Positions 31,931 through 41,966 are shown, numbered from the stretch's first letter. The stretch is DNA of 42,133 nucleotides from an uncultured Flammeovirgaceae bacterium (GCA_937899105.1 CALBPF010000313.1:1-42133); one strand, 5' to 3'. Notes: generated by a model not told the origin, from the sequence alone. Program-made: numbers and translations.

Positions 31931-32956
31931 TTAAAATCTAACGGCCAGGTTGAGATTTAAATATCGATGTACCCGGCCGCCGATAACCTCTTCACCAATG
32001 CGGTACACCGTGAAGGAAAATGTAGTGTAATAGTTAGAATAGACAAACCCCCATTTTCTTGTTATTACAAAATCATCTGCCTCTTCTGTCTGTGGACTCT
32101 CATTATTAAAAACGCTACCCTCGATAAGTATATTTGACAACACCCAGGAACCGGAAATACTGTAAAAAAAGAAGCCTTCTTCTCCTCCATCTTTCGGGTA
32201 ATAGCCCAATTCCGGAATAAAATCGTCTACTCGGCTATTGACAACTGATGAATTCATAAGCTCATTAAACTTACCAATACGCAATAAAAATTCCTGCTCA
32301 AATTTATTTTTCCTGTTTCCAACTGAAGCTCCCGTATTCGTGATCAGCTTCACCTTGTTTATGATGCGCCAGTTTTTTATCCGGTTATAACTGAAGTTGA
32401 CTAATGGCTCAGAAGCAATCTCATACTGCCATCCTCTGGGTGGGGTAAGGCCCAGAGCCTTGTGCCACCATTCATGCAAATTACCTATACCTGATTTTTC
32501 TCCTACCAAGCCAATATCTATGCTGTACTTGTTTGCCATATCTTCAGATGGGAAGTTTAGTAATTCAAACCTACCATAGTGCCACCCTGCATAGGGTCTG
32601 TCAAATTCCTCCACATCCCGTTCCTTTATTTCTTTAGGTGTATAAATGCGATGGCCGTAATGATAGCGAGTAATCAATTTTGACGAATCCATCCGCTTAC
32701 TGCTGAAGCGCCTGTAAAAATTGCTAGAGGGTTTGATAAGCCTGGAGTAAGCAATATTGGCCCCGGAAGTGTAATAACGATCTGTAAAAAAGATCAGATC
32801 ATTATCATATGTAAACTCAAGCTCCCTGTCCATACGATGCCGCTTATTTACTTTGGCCTTATCGTACGGCGCCCTATCTTGGGCTGTTAAGTGGCAACTA
32901 AAATAGCACCAAAGCAACCAGAATGTCACGAATTTGATAGAAAAGGAAATTTTCAA
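31931..32956 (-). CDS. LpxR-like outer-membrane lipid A deacylase
   Basis: A 341-residue exported beta-barrel protein of the LpxR (DUF2219) family. A signal peptide (MKISFSIKFVTFWLLWCYFSCHL) is followed by LEFTYDNDLIFFTDRYYTSG, which contains the Asn and Asp used for calcium binding and catalysis in LpxR, and by EEFDRPYAGWHYGRFELLN, another family hallmark. The rest shows alternating strands ending in an aromatic C-terminal Phe (NLNLAVRF), typical of outer-membrane barrels. LpxR removes the 3'-acyloxyacyl chain of lipid A at the outer surface, which lowers immune recognition in pathogens; in this organism it may adjust membrane properties. It is tail-to-tail with the reductase gene and divergent from bioF across 48 bp. 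Confidence 0.85.
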   Translation of the reverse strand: MKISFSIKFVTFWLLWCYFSCHLTAQDRAPYDKAKVNKRHRMDRELEFTYDNDLIFFTDRYYTSGANIAYSRLIKPSSNFYRRFSSKRMDSSKLITRYHYGHRIYTPKEIKERDVEEFDRPYAGWHYGRFELLNFPSEDMANKYSIDIGLVGEKSGIGNLHEWWHKALGLTPPRGWQYEIASEPLVNFSYNRIKNWRIINKVKLITNTGASVGNRKNKFEQEFLLRIGKFNELMNSSVVNSRVDDFIPELGYYPKDGGEEGFFFYSISGSWVLSNILIEGSVFNNESPQTEEADDFVITRKWGFVYSNYYTTFSFTVYRIGEEVIGGRVHRYLNLNLAVRF

Positions 32957-33004
32957 CTGACAGACTATAAGACTATTTTTAAACTTTCAAAGATATGAAA
33001 ATCC

Positions 33005-34126
33005 ATGAGTGAATCAGACAGTCTGGAGCGTAAGTTAGCAAATAGAATAACGACTGGTAATGATCGGTCGTTAACATTAAAATCCGGATTAGTTGATTTT
33101 ACATCTAATGATTACCTCGGACTAGCGGCTAATAAGGAATTACATAATCTCATAGTAGACAAACTCCGAGGTTTACCGAATGGGTCGACAGGCTCAAGGC
33201 TGCTCTCCGGAAATAGTAACCTTGCAATTGATACAGAAAGTTATCTAGCGGATCTTTTTAGCGCAGAACAGGCTCTTTTGTTTGACAGCGGATATATGGC
33301 AAACCTGGCCATTTTTTCAACGCTTCCCCAGCGGGGAGATACCGTGATTTATGATGAGCTTTCTCACGCTTGCATCAAGGACGGAATACGACTTAGCCTG
33401 GCAAGTAAAATGAGTTTTAAACACAACGACCTACAAGACTTACACAAAAAATTGGAGCGTGCTAAGGGTACAATCTACATTGCCCTTGAATCTATTTACT
33501 CTATGGATGGCGATGAGTGCCCACTAGATGTTATTATTAATTTGGCGCATACTTTCAAGGCAAAAATTATCCTTGATGAAGCACATGGAACAGGTATTTA
33601 TGGTAAGAATGGGGGTGGACTTAGCATGAAGATGGGTTTAGAAAAACAACTCTTTGCGAGAATCTATACGTTTGGAAAAGCTTTAGGTATTCATGGTGCG
33701 GCAGTAGCCGGAAACCTGCCATTGCGTGACTATCTTGTCAATTTTGCTCGCCCCTTCATTTACACCACAGCTCCATCTCCTTATTCCACAATGGCCGTTC
33801 GATCGGCCTTTGAGTACCTAAATGAGAATATACAGTTGCAAAATGAGATTTTACAAAAAATCGCCTTCTTTGGTTCAGAATATAGTAGACTCGCGAAAAA
33901 CAATTACAAAAAGACTAACTCAAACCATGCAATACAGTCTATCATAATACCAGGCAATAGTAGAGTACGTGACGCGGCCAAAAAACTTCAAAATAAAGGT
34001 TATGATGTTCGTCCTATTCTTTCGCCTACTGTGGCCAAAGGTTCAGAACGTTTACGTATTTGCTTACATACCTTTAATTCCAGGGAAGATATTTCAGGAC
34101 TGATTCATAGCTTAGTAGGCTTATGA
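33005..34126 (+). CDS. bioF: 8-amino-7-oxononanoate synthase (BioF)
   Basis: A 373-residue PLP enzyme of the alpha-oxoamine synthase family that condenses pimeloyl-thioester with alanine to form 8-amino-7-oxononanoate (KAPA). Motifs: VDFTSNDYLGLA near the start, GSTGSRLLSGN, the PLP pocket IALESIYSMDGDECPL and IILDEAHGTGIYG, and the Schiff-base lysine in IYTFGKALGIHGAAV (near residue 225). C-terminal LRICLHTFN is typical. Slightly shorter than E. coli BioF (384). Start ATG 33005 is 48 bp from the divergent LpxR gene. The stop overlaps the bioD ATG by four bases (34123-34126), so translation is coupled in the bioF-bioD-bioA operon. Confidence 0.92.
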   Translation: MSESDSLERKLANRITTGNDRSLTLKSGLVDFTSNDYLGLAANKELHNLIVDKLRGLPNGSTGSRLLSGNSNLAIDTESYLADLFSAEQALLFDSGYMANLAIFSTLPQRGDTVIYDELSHACIKDGIRLSLASKMSFKHNDLQDLHKKLERAKGTIYIALESIYSMDGDECPLDVIINLAHTFKAKIILDEAHGTGIYGKNGGGLSMKMGLEKQLFARIYTFGKALGIHGAAVAGNLPLRDYLVNFARPFIYTTAPSPYSTMAVRSAFEYLNENIQLQNEILQKIAFFGSEYSRLAKNNYKKTNSNHAIQSIIIPGNSRVRDAAKKLQNKGYDVRPILSPTVAKGSERLRICLHTFNSREDISGLIHSLVGL

Positions 34127-34740
34127 ATTACTTCGTAACCGCTATTGGAACCGACAGTGGTAAAACCGTTGTTTCGGCATTACTTGGGATGGCGCTTAAT
34201 GCAGATTATTGGAAACCTGTACAAGCTGGATTCCCAACAGATACCGAACGTATTAAGCAGTTAACCAATAATACCATTCATTGCCATACTGAACGATATG
34301 CACTCAATACACCTGCATCGCCACATGCAGCAGCGCCTATTGATAATGTAAATATTAAGTTAGATGACTTTGAATTACCTCAAACTAATAATCAACTGGT
34401 CATAGAAGGTGCGGGAGGTATAATGGTCCCTTTAAATATGAAAGACCTGGTCATCGACCTGGCCGTCCGATTTAATACGCCTATTGTACTTGTGTCAAAC
34501 AACTATTTGGGAAGCATTAACCATACTCTACTTTCACTTGACTATTTAAAAGATAATAAGCTGCCCATAGCTGGGATCATCTTCAACGGACCTTCAAATC
34601 CATCGACAGAAGAGGTTATTTTAAGTAAAACCGAAGCCCCGTGCTTACTTAAAATTCCTCAATTGGATACAATGAACTTTCAGGTTCTTCAAAAAGAAGC
34701 ACTAAAACTAAAAACAGCGTGGTATGACATGGTCGGATAA
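34123..34740 (+). CDS. bioD: Dethiobiotin synthetase (BioD)
   Basis: A 205-residue P-loop ATPase that carboxylates 7,8-diaminopelargonate to dethiobiotin with ATP and CO2. The P-loop is GTDSGKT (residues 9-15), preceded by MNYFVTAI; the substrate lysine region is YWKPVQAG; and LVIEGAGGIMVPLN holds the Mg/ATP-binding acidic loop. It lies between bioF (4-base overlap) and bioA (17-base overlap, 34724-34740), a strongly coupled arrangement. The reaction follows BioA, so gene order is not reaction order. Length is slightly below E. coli BioD (225), with no missing motif seen. Confidence 0.92.
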   Translation: MNYFVTAIGTDSGKTVVSALLGMALNADYWKPVQAGFPTDTERIKQLTNNTIHCHTERYALNTPASPHAAAPIDNVNIKLDDFELPQTNNQLVIEGAGGIMVPLNMKDLVIDLAVRFNTPIVLVSNNYLGSINHTLLSLDYLKDNKLPIAGIIFNGPSNPSTEEVILSKTEAPCLLKIPQLDTMNFQVLQKEALKLKTAWYDMVG

Positions 34741-36001
34741 AGATGAGACTTTTATATGGCATCCATTTAGTCCGTTAAAAGGTGTAGAAAGCCCTCTTGT
34801 TATAGAAAGAGCTGAAGGCATCTACTTGTATACGGAAGATGGCAGGAAAATCATTGATGCGGTATCTTCATGGTGGGTGAATTTACATGGACACTCAAAT
34901 AAGTATATCGCTGAAAAGGTAAGCCGACAGCTCACCGAACTTGAGCATGTTATATATGCAGGTTTCACTCATAAACCATCGATAACTCTTGCGGAAAGAT
35001 TGTTAAAAGTCCTGCCTGAAAACCAGTCAAAGATCTTCTATTCGGATAATGGCAGTACGGCGGTTGAAGTGGCCGTTAAACTGGCCTTACAATTCTGGTT
35101 TAATAAAGGAACCCCTAAGAAAAAAATAGTAGCCATTGACGGAGCTTACCATGGTGATACGTTCGGAGCGATGTCAGTCGGTGAAAGAAGTATTTTTACT
35201 AAACCATTCTTTTCGTTTTTATTTAATGTGGAATTCATTCCTTTTCCAACAGCTAATAACAATGAAGAAGTTATAAATCAATTCCGGACTACTGTTGAAC
35301 AGAATGATGTTGCAGCATTTATTTTCGAGCCGCTTGTTCAAGGCGCTGCCGGTATGCGCATCTACTCACAAGAAGTCCTCGACCAGCTGCTAGCAATGAG
35401 TAAAGCCAACGATGTAGTTACCATAGCTGATGAGGTAATGACGGGTTTTGGCCGAACAGGTCAGCTTTTTGCTTCAGATCACCTTCTTCATAAACCCGAC
35501 CTTATTTGCCTGTCAAAGGGTTTAACAGGTGGTACAATGGCGCTAGGAGCTACTGCGTGCTCGAATAAAATAGTAAACATGTTTCAATCCAGTGACTTAG
35601 AGCGTGCTTTTTTGCATGGTCACTCCTATACAGCCAACCCACTGGCTTGCACCGCTGCTAACGCCAGCCTGGACCTTTTGCTTACTGACGAAAGCAAATC
35701 AAGCATAGCGCGTATTGCTGATCGGAATAGCATCTTTGTTAAAAAAATCAAGCCTTTTAGCAGTGTAAAAGATGCCAGAAGCGTAGGAACGATACTTGCC
35801 GTTGAGTTTAGCAGTAGTGAAAGCAGTTCTTATTTGAGTGAGATGAGAAATAGAATTTATCCGTTCTTTTTAGAAAGAAACATTCTGTTACGTCCCTTAG
35901 GAAATCTGCTGTACGTTATACCGCCATATGTAATGACTAATAAGGAGCTGGATTTAATTTATAACGCTATAGAAGAGTTTCTTGAAACTCTCAACTCTTA
36001 G
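34724..36001 (+). CDS. bioA: Adenosylmethionine-8-amino-7-oxononanoate aminotransferase (BioA)
   Basis: A 425-residue class III PLP aminotransferase that converts KAPA to 7,8-diaminopelargonate with S-adenosylmethionine as amino donor. Typical BioA features: FIWHPFSPLKG near the start (substrate entry), DAVSSWWVNLHGHSN, YSDNGSTAVEVAVKLAL for the cofactor phosphate, DGAYHGDTFGAMSV, ADEVMTGFGRTG, and the Schiff-base lysine in CLSKGLTGGTMALG (near 265). The ATG at 34724 is inside the end of bioD. The gene converges with the MscS gene, the two ends overlapping by 11 bp. No bioB (biotin synthase) or bioC/bioH homologue is in this window. Confidence 0.92.
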   Translation: MTWSDKDETFIWHPFSPLKGVESPLVIERAEGIYLYTEDGRKIIDAVSSWWVNLHGHSNKYIAEKVSRQLTELEHVIYAGFTHKPSITLAERLLKVLPENQSKIFYSDNGSTAVEVAVKLALQFWFNKGTPKKKIVAIDGAYHGDTFGAMSVGERSIFTKPFFSFLFNVEFIPFPTANNNEEVINQFRTTVEQNDVAAFIFEPLVQGAAGMRIYSQEVLDQLLAMSKANDVVTIADEVMTGFGRTGQLFASDHLLHKPDLICLSKGLTGGTMALGATACSNKIVNMFQSSDLERAFLHGHSYTANPLACTAANASLDLLLTDESKSSIARIADRNSIFVKKIKPFSSVKDARSVGTILAVEFSSSESSSYLSEMRNRIYPFFLERNILLRPLGNLLYVIPPYVMTNKELDLIYNAIEEFLETLNS

Positions 36002-37607
36002 ACTTATTAGCACGGTAGGCTTCCAGTATTTTCTTTAACTCCTCTTGCCCTTTGTCATAAACGGGAGAGTTATCTTTTTTCTCAGGAAATGTTTCCATAT
36101 GAAGCGTTTGTGTAGGGAAGGCAAAGTTTATACCCATCTTGTCTGCCAGGACTACTATTTCAAGTAAAACCTCATGTCTGGATCTCAGTTCTTCTGACCA
36201 ACTGGGAACGTCAAAGAAAATATAAAACAATACATTTAAAGATGAATCCCCCATATCGTTAAAGTGAATTTCGTAGTAGTCTTTGCGTGTTTTAGGATGG
36301 TGCTTGACGATCTCTTCCAAACCTTGTACGAAAATGTCTATCAGCGTTGGCGGAGTATCATAAGTCAATGCTATGGTAGTCATAAAACGTCTATACTTTC
36401 TTAGTCCGTGATTATCTATAGTTTGATTTGTAATAACTCCGTTAGGTATGTACATAAGTGAATTCCTAAAGGTCCTTATCCGTGTAGATCTAAAACCTAC
36501 TTCTTCCACGGTACCATCGACATCATTTGAAGTAATCCAGTCTCCCACCTGAAACGGACGATCAATAAAGATCATCAATGAGCCAAAAAAGTTTTTTATG
36601 GTATCCTGGGCGGCCAGGGCAAAAGCCAAACCTCCTATTGAAATTCCGGCTATTAGACCGGTAATGTCAAATTCCAGGTTATCGAGTATGAAAAGGCTAC
36701 CTACAATTACTACAAACGTTTTAAGAACTTTACGCAGTAACGGTACAAGCTGATCATCAAGAGTACTTTCAGTTTTATCCGCAAGCTTCGCCAAGTACAA
36801 GCATATAATATCAACCAAGCGGTAAAAGAATACTATCGCAAAAATTGGCCAAACCCCCTTTAGAACAAGAATCAAGTATTTGTTCATGGTTATCGGAAGC
36901 TGAAGTACCGGTACCAGTAAAATCAGCAATGGGAAAATCACAAGAAAGCTTACAGGTCGCGCTACGGGTAGAATGACTTCGTCAGCCAGTTTCTTATATC
37001 CAGACCGCAAAAGCAATTGAATCATGATTTTCTCAATAATCAAGGTGAAGAGCTTGTGAAGTACAAAAGCAGCTATGATTATGATCAATATTCCAAATAG
37101 CTGCCAGAGATGAAGCCCCATAATCTTTGCTGTTCCGAAAACAGGTAGTACCTCAAGTAACTTATCCATGCCAAGTGGATATACTTCATTATGCCATTCG
37201 GTTATATTACTAACCGTAGACCTAGAAAAATACCAGCGCCTTCCTATTTTCTCCACATATAGATCAGGGTACTTTTTAGTCAGGTAGAATCGATTTTTGT
37301 TACTAATTGAGTCATAGTAATTAGGTTCCCTTGGAATCTGGTCAAGCTCAATAAAGATACCTTGCCCATCCAAAACTTGCTTTAACTTAATGGCAAGTAT
37401 TTCGGCTTCCTGGGGTTCTACCTCATTCGGATTAAAAACCTTGGCGGCGATTGACGGGTGATATGAATCCTCTTGCAAGTACTTAAGATGAGTTAAAACT
37501 GTATTATAGGGAGTAGCAAGACTATATTCTAAAGTATCCTGAGCACGGCCTGACACAGACATTAAAACAGAAATCAGACACAAAATCGAATTCAAATACT
37601 TTTTCAT
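35991..37607 (-). CDS. MscS-family mechanosensitive channel
   Basis: A 538-residue inner-membrane channel. A signal peptide (MKKYLNSILCLISVLMSVSGRAQ) and an extracytoplasmic domain of about 130 residues precede the membrane part, which holds four or five helices (around 165-190, 215-235, 240-265 and 295-320). The pore helix reads ITGLIAGISIGGLAFALAAQ, with the small-residue packing of MscS TM3, followed by the beta domain FIDRPFQVGDWI, GTVEEVGFRSTRIRTF and MYIPNGVITNQTI, and the vestibule domain. It opens under membrane tension to release solutes. The periplasmic domain is an extension not found in E. coli MscS. It starts two bases after the stop of the 902-residue gene, so both are co-expressed. 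Confidence 0.88.
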   Translation of the reverse strand: MKKYLNSILCLISVLMSVSGRAQDTLEYSLATPYNTVLTHLKYLQEDSYHPSIAAKVFNPNEVEPQEAEILAIKLKQVLDGQGIFIELDQIPREPNYYDSISNKNRFYLTKKYPDLYVEKIGRRWYFSRSTVSNITEWHNEVYPLGMDKLLEVLPVFGTAKIMGLHLWQLFGILIIIIAAFVLHKLFTLIIEKIMIQLLLRSGYKKLADEVILPVARPVSFLVIFPLLILLVPVLQLPITMNKYLILVLKGVWPIFAIVFFYRLVDIICLYLAKLADKTESTLDDQLVPLLRKVLKTFVVIVGSLFILDNLEFDITGLIAGISIGGLAFALAAQDTIKNFFGSLMIFIDRPFQVGDWITSNDVDGTVEEVGFRSTRIRTFRNSLMYIPNGVITNQTIDNHGLRKYRRFMTTIALTYDTPPTLIDIFVQGLEEIVKHHPKTRKDYYEIHFNDMGDSSLNVLFYIFFDVPSWSEELRSRHEVLLEIVVLADKMGINFAFPTQTLHMETFPEKKDNSPVYDKGQEELKKILEAYRANKSKS

Positions 37608-37609
37608 AA

Positions 37610-40318
37610 TTAAAAATTTAGCCTTTTAAAAGTACTTCCCGAACTCACAAAAATCTCGTAGGTCTTAGTGGGCTCATAATACATCATGGAAACATCAAAC
37701 TGACTATCAATAGGACGAGAGCTAACTAACGTTCCACTAGCATCATATACATATGAAAATGCCTGAATGATATCTGTAACAACATAGAGCTGGTTGATAC
37801 TGGAAAAATTATAATATTGAATGCTTAAATCACCCTCATTTAAATAATCTTTAGCCAGGAATTCGCTACCCTCGCTATTTATCAAAACAAGACGATTCAA
37901 ATCTTGCCTAACAATGATGTAAGTCTTATCTAAAGCATCCACCACCAAGTTGAAACTGGATTCTTGATTTGGTTTATACAGCTGCTCTGCGCTTAGAATT
38001 TCACCTTTTAAGTTAATCTCCACTAACAACCCGTCTGTTGAAACCATGCTTAATGCCGTTGTAGATAGATTAATCCCCATTTTTATGTGGATATCGCTAT
38101 CAAACCGGCCGTCAAGCTTGACAGGAAAACCAGGCTTACTTTCTCCTCGTCTGTTGAAAGCGTTAACAGTACCGTCGTTTTGGAGGGCAACTATCATATC
38201 TTGCCCTCTCACTCTAAGATGAAAAGGATCCGCGGCCAAGCGTCCTGTTAAATTCTTCGGGTCCCAGCCTTCTAAGGGTATACCCTCTTTGGTATAAAGA
38301 TATAAATTACCCTTTTGATCGCTAATCAGATATCTATAGCGCTTTGAATTATCGTAATCAAGAACATTAGAGCTAGCTATATTAAAATCGACACTTTTTG
38401 GGAAGTCTTCAACCATATTGCCCAGGCGATCTATGATATATATTTGATTTTCCGTAGTAAAGAAATACTGTAGCTTTCCGTTCTTGTAATAATCTACTTG
38501 ATTGACTCCGCTTACAATACGTCCACCAATTTTTCTCTCCCACAGCTTCTCTCCCGAAGCTGAAATAAGCATGATGTAGTTTAACGAATCCTGCAGAAGC
38601 ACTTCCTTGCTATTATCAACATGACTTCTAACAACAAAAGGCTTAGTGGCAAGTGGATAATTTAGCGCAATACTAATACCCTTAAGGGATTGGTTCTCAT
38701 CGGCCCTTACAGCTTCTGAGTAACTATGGTTAATTGAAATATTTGAGTAAAAATTATCGCCAAGAGAGCTGAAGTCTATTCCTATAAACCTAAAATCATT
38801 TAATGACTCAAGGTTCTCTTGTAAAAAACCTTGCCATGAAGCGCTACTCTTATCGACGAACGTATCCATGATCCTGGAGGTATTAACAATCACCTTAAAG
38901 TTAGACTCTTCCAGAGTAGTTGATTGAAATTTATTATAGTCTACAGATCTGCCCAATGTATTCTCCGTTTCGATATCCGTTACAAGAGCTTTAATAATTT
39001 CAATCTTTTCAGCCATAATCAGATAGTCATCTATAACGGTATAAAAAGTTCTTTCAAATCCGTTAAAAGGAGCTCCCCAAATAAAGTATGGAAACTCATT
39101 TACCGGTAGTTCACGTATTGTCAGCTCGCCAAACTTTTCGATATAGGCTGAATCATTTTCATTATTAAGAGATTCTGAAAAAACATTTAAATGATTCAAA
39201 GCCTCATTAATGTCTTTACTGTCAACTATTATCAGTTTATCTGACTCTTTTGTGACTGTCGGTGTGCATGACAGAGCCAAGCCCTTCCCCAGCCAGCTAT
39301 ATGCTCTTTCAAAATCAAAATTATATGTATCAGCAAACTGTAATCGGTCATTTATAAAATCCTGGTTTCGAGAATTCCAATAATCGAGTAAATTCGAGTG
39401 CCATTCCAGACCGTCTTCCAGGCCAATCTGATAGTAATATCCAATATTGTTTGGCAAATAGTATTTGAAATTATTTTTCTGTGGCGACTGATCTGCCAAA
39501 GTACTCAAGTAATTAAGTGGCGTAGTTTCCGTGAACCCTGATAATAGTAGATAGTCTTTATTAATGGAAAAATCAAAGTAGCAAGAAGTGGCAAAGTCAA
39601 CTATATCTACTTCTGAAGTCAAAACATTACCCAAATCATTCAGCCCGTCCATATCTATGTATAGATTACCTTCGTCCGTTCCTAACTTGGGCACAGTCTC
39701 GAAAGATGCATTTTGCGAATAAAAACTACTCTTAAAATCTCCTTGAATTAGTCTGATCACATCTTCTACAAGAAAAGGGGTAAAGCTCCCGATAAACATG
39801 TTGTCATCAATTATATATGAAAATGCATGGTCAGAACTCAATACAACCTCTTGAATTTCAAACCCTTGATAAACACGTGTAGATAATGTAGGGCTTTTCT
39901 CTCTTTCCATAAGCTTTAGAATTTGTGCTAGAGATTCTTGTGATTCTGATGTAGAAATGTTGACATAAAGTACTATGTCTAAAGAACTCTGACTTGTTTT
40001 ATGACCGGAGATTAAAAGCCCTTGTTTAGTAAGTTGATCTAAGACTCCTTTCTTTTCACTAAGGCTATCTATTTCACCCAACCAGAGGTTAGTTTGTCTA
40101 ACTGCATTTATTCCATTAAGGGATTGCCAAGATGAACTTTCGGTGAATGAATTCCAGGTATCTGGAAAATTATTGGTTTCTACTACAAAAGCAGCCGATT
40201 CAGGCACATAGCTAATCAAGTCATAAGATCTTGGTGATTTGATGAAATAATCAAACCATAAATATGCGCCGAAGAGGACTAGTATGATTAGGGTAATGAT
40301 TATCGCAAATCTCTTCAT
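37610..40318 (-). CDS. Membrane-anchored 902-residue protein with propeller-like C-terminus
   Basis: Not assigned to a family. A single N-terminal membrane helix (AIIITLIILVLFGAYLWF, residues 4-21) leaves the rest outside the cytoplasmic membrane. Residues about 30-540 form a large alpha/beta region with repeated substructures (SYVPESAAFVVETNN; IDDNMFIGSFTPFLVEDVI), somewhat like bacterial DUF3352-type exported proteins. From about 570 there are repeated blade-like motifs: SASGEKLWERKIGG, IDRLGNMVEDFPKS, YTKEGIPLEGWDP and FNRRGESKPGFPVKLDG, resembling a PQQ/WD-type beta propeller that probably binds a partner. No catalytic motif seen. Its stop lies two bases before the MscS start, so the two may work together at the envelope; the propeller could sense or scaffold. 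Function is unknown. Confidence 0.7.
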   Translation of the reverse strand: MKRFAIIITLIILVLFGAYLWFDYFIKSPRSYDLISYVPESAAFVVETNNFPDTWNSFTESSSWQSLNGINAVRQTNLWLGEIDSLSEKKGVLDQLTKQGLLISGHKTSQSSLDIVLYVNISTSESQESLAQILKLMEREKSPTLSTRVYQGFEIQEVVLSSDHAFSYIIDDNMFIGSFTPFLVEDVIRLIQGDFKSSFYSQNASFETVPKLGTDEGNLYIDMDGLNDLGNVLTSEVDIVDFATSCYFDFSINKDYLLLSGFTETTPLNYLSTLADQSPQKNNFKYYLPNNIGYYYQIGLEDGLEWHSNLLDYWNSRNQDFINDRLQFADTYNFDFERAYSWLGKGLALSCTPTVTKESDKLIIVDSKDINEALNHLNVFSESLNNENDSAYIEKFGELTIRELPVNEFPYFIWGAPFNGFERTFYTVIDDYLIMAEKIEIIKALVTDIETENTLGRSVDYNKFQSTTLEESNFKVIVNTSRIMDTFVDKSSASWQGFLQENLESLNDFRFIGIDFSSLGDNFYSNISINHSYSEAVRADENQSLKGISIALNYPLATKPFVVRSHVDNSKEVLLQDSLNYIMLISASGEKLWERKIGGRIVSGVNQVDYYKNGKLQYFFTTENQIYIIDRLGNMVEDFPKSVDFNIASSNVLDYDNSKRYRYLISDQKGNLYLYTKEGIPLEGWDPKNLTGRLAADPFHLRVRGQDMIVALQNDGTVNAFNRRGESKPGFPVKLDGRFDSDIHIKMGINLSTTALSMVSTDGLLVEINLKGEILSAEQLYKPNQESSFNLVVDALDKTYIIVRQDLNRLVLINSEGSEFLAKDYLNEGDLSIQYYNFSSINQLYVVTDIIQAFSYVYDASGTLVSSRPIDSQFDVSMMYYEPTKTYEIFVSSGSTFKRLNF

Positions 40319-40568
40319 GGAAATTGCAAAATAACCAATTTGATATGTAATTAAATTCCCATTTTAAGAATATTGAAAAAGATGATCCGAATCTTTTCCA
40401 CTTAGTAATTATTTAGTGTGCTTTCATCACTCACCTTGGGTACTATTTTTACATTTGATAAAGCTTTTAATATACTAAAATATACCTGAAATATTTAATT
40501 GATAAATTATTATTTCTAATGGAAGATTTAAAGATTTTAGATTGAACATTTACTTCAATCTAACCTAC

Positions 40569-41966
40569 ATGCTCGACTATCTAAGTACTCATTTATCAAA
40601 ATTTCTACAAAACGGAAGTATCAAAAAACGCTGGATCAATGTGGCCAAAATCGTACTGGCCTTGGTTGTATTATTTCTTTGGCTGAATATGGTTAAACGA
40701 GCAATGAGTGAGCGGGGACATAGTAGTCAATACGATGATTTTATTGGATATAGTCAAATGCTCATATTTGATGATGTGAATATATTTATTCCAAATTCCA
40801 TAGGGAAACTTAATACCATTGCAAAGTACCCTCCATTCTTCTTCACCATATTCGCACCATTTGCGAAATTACCAGTGTGGTTAGGAGCGTCACTGTGGTT
40901 TTGGTTGAACCTTTTTCTGGTTATAGTATTATCAAAGTCATTTTCAAGAACCATATGGCTCACCTCCGGGGAAAAAGATGATCCTCCAAACTATCTATGG
41001 ATAGGGGGCCTACTATTATCATCGGTTGTTATCATAACCAACCTTGAAACTTCTCAGGTCAACATTTTTGTATTGGCTCTTACAGTACTTGGGCTCGAGC
41101 AGTTTGTCAGGTACAGAAAAACTCGTGCCGGGATTTTACTGGGGGTTGCCACAGCTATAAAAATTACACCTGCGTTATTTATTGCCTATTTTGCTTACAA
41201 GAGACAGTGGAAAACAATGCTATGGGGTGGAGTCAGTACCATCATTTGCTGGGGGATAATACTGCCTCTCATTTTAGGATTCTCAAGATATCCGGAAATA
41301 ATGGAATCATGGATTAGCTATTTTTTTGGATTTGTTGAAGAAGGAACGGTGGCCGAAGGAATTGGCGGCTTTCGTCATACAAATCAGTCCCTAAGTGCGG
41401 CTTTTTACAGATATTTCACCGATACTCCGGCTAATGGAGGTTTCAAAGACCTATACGTCAATGTCATGAGTTTGTCCTATCCGGCCGCATCAATTGTGAT
41501 GAAAGGCTTAAAAATAGCTGTCCTTTTGATTCTTCTGTTTTTGTGTAGAAGCGCCATGGTACAGAATAATAATAACAAATTACCTTTTGAATTCTCGTTA
41601 CTGGCAATTGCTACGCTTTATATATCTCCTATATCTTGGATCAATCATTATTTACTTATGCTGCTACCCTTTACCACGTGCCTTTATTACATTTTGAAAA
41701 GGCCTACCCATGATTTAGACAGGATTAAGCTATTGAAGTCGTTATTACTAAGTGTATTTTTAATATGGATGATACACCCTTTTGTTATGGCTTTCTCTAT
41801 TCCGTTTTTTGGATCGCTAATTTTGGCAACTGCAATGGCCAAAATTTTACATAAAAAAAATAAGCGGCTTATTTTGAGTCGTGAAAATAATGAGGATCCA
41901 GTATACTCAAGTTCGACAAAGAACGGGTGGAAAAGGGAGGTAGATAAATACAAATATGTCGACTGA
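40569..41966 (+). CDS. GT87-like polytopic membrane glycosyltransferase
   Basis: A 465-residue inner-membrane protein with about ten hydrophobic segments, resembling the GT87 (DUF2029) family of GT-C fold glycosyltransferases that use polyprenyl-phosphate sugars. Typical parts are IAKYPPFFFTIFAPFAKLP, the loop ETSQVNIFVLALTVLG, ATAIKITPALFIAYFAYKRQ and GGFRHTNQSLSAAFYRYF. A TTG at 40542 would add nine residues; ATG at 40569 gives MLDYLSTHLSKF and is preferred. The basic C-terminus is cytoplasmic. It stands alone, divergent from the 902-residue gene across a 223-bp AT-rich region where I see no clear promoter. The polyprenol-phosphate mannosyltransferase at 20131 could supply its donor; this link is inference. 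Confidence 0.72.
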   Translation: MLDYLSTHLSKFLQNGSIKKRWINVAKIVLALVVLFLWLNMVKRAMSERGHSSQYDDFIGYSQMLIFDDVNIFIPNSIGKLNTIAKYPPFFFTIFAPFAKLPVWLGASLWFWLNLFLVIVLSKSFSRTIWLTSGEKDDPPNYLWIGGLLLSSVVIITNLETSQVNIFVLALTVLGLEQFVRYRKTRAGILLGVATAIKITPALFIAYFAYKRQWKTMLWGGVSTIICWGIILPLILGFSRYPEIMESWISYFFGFVEEGTVAEGIGGFRHTNQSLSAAFYRYFTDTPANGGFKDLYVNVMSLSYPAASIVMKGLKIAVLLILLFLCRSAMVQNNNNKLPFEFSLLAIATLYISPISWINHYLLMLLPFTTCLYYILKRPTHDLDRIKLLKSLLLSVFLIWMIHPFVMAFSIPFFGSLILATAMAKILHKKNKRLILSRENNEDPVYSSSTKNGWKREVDKYKYVD

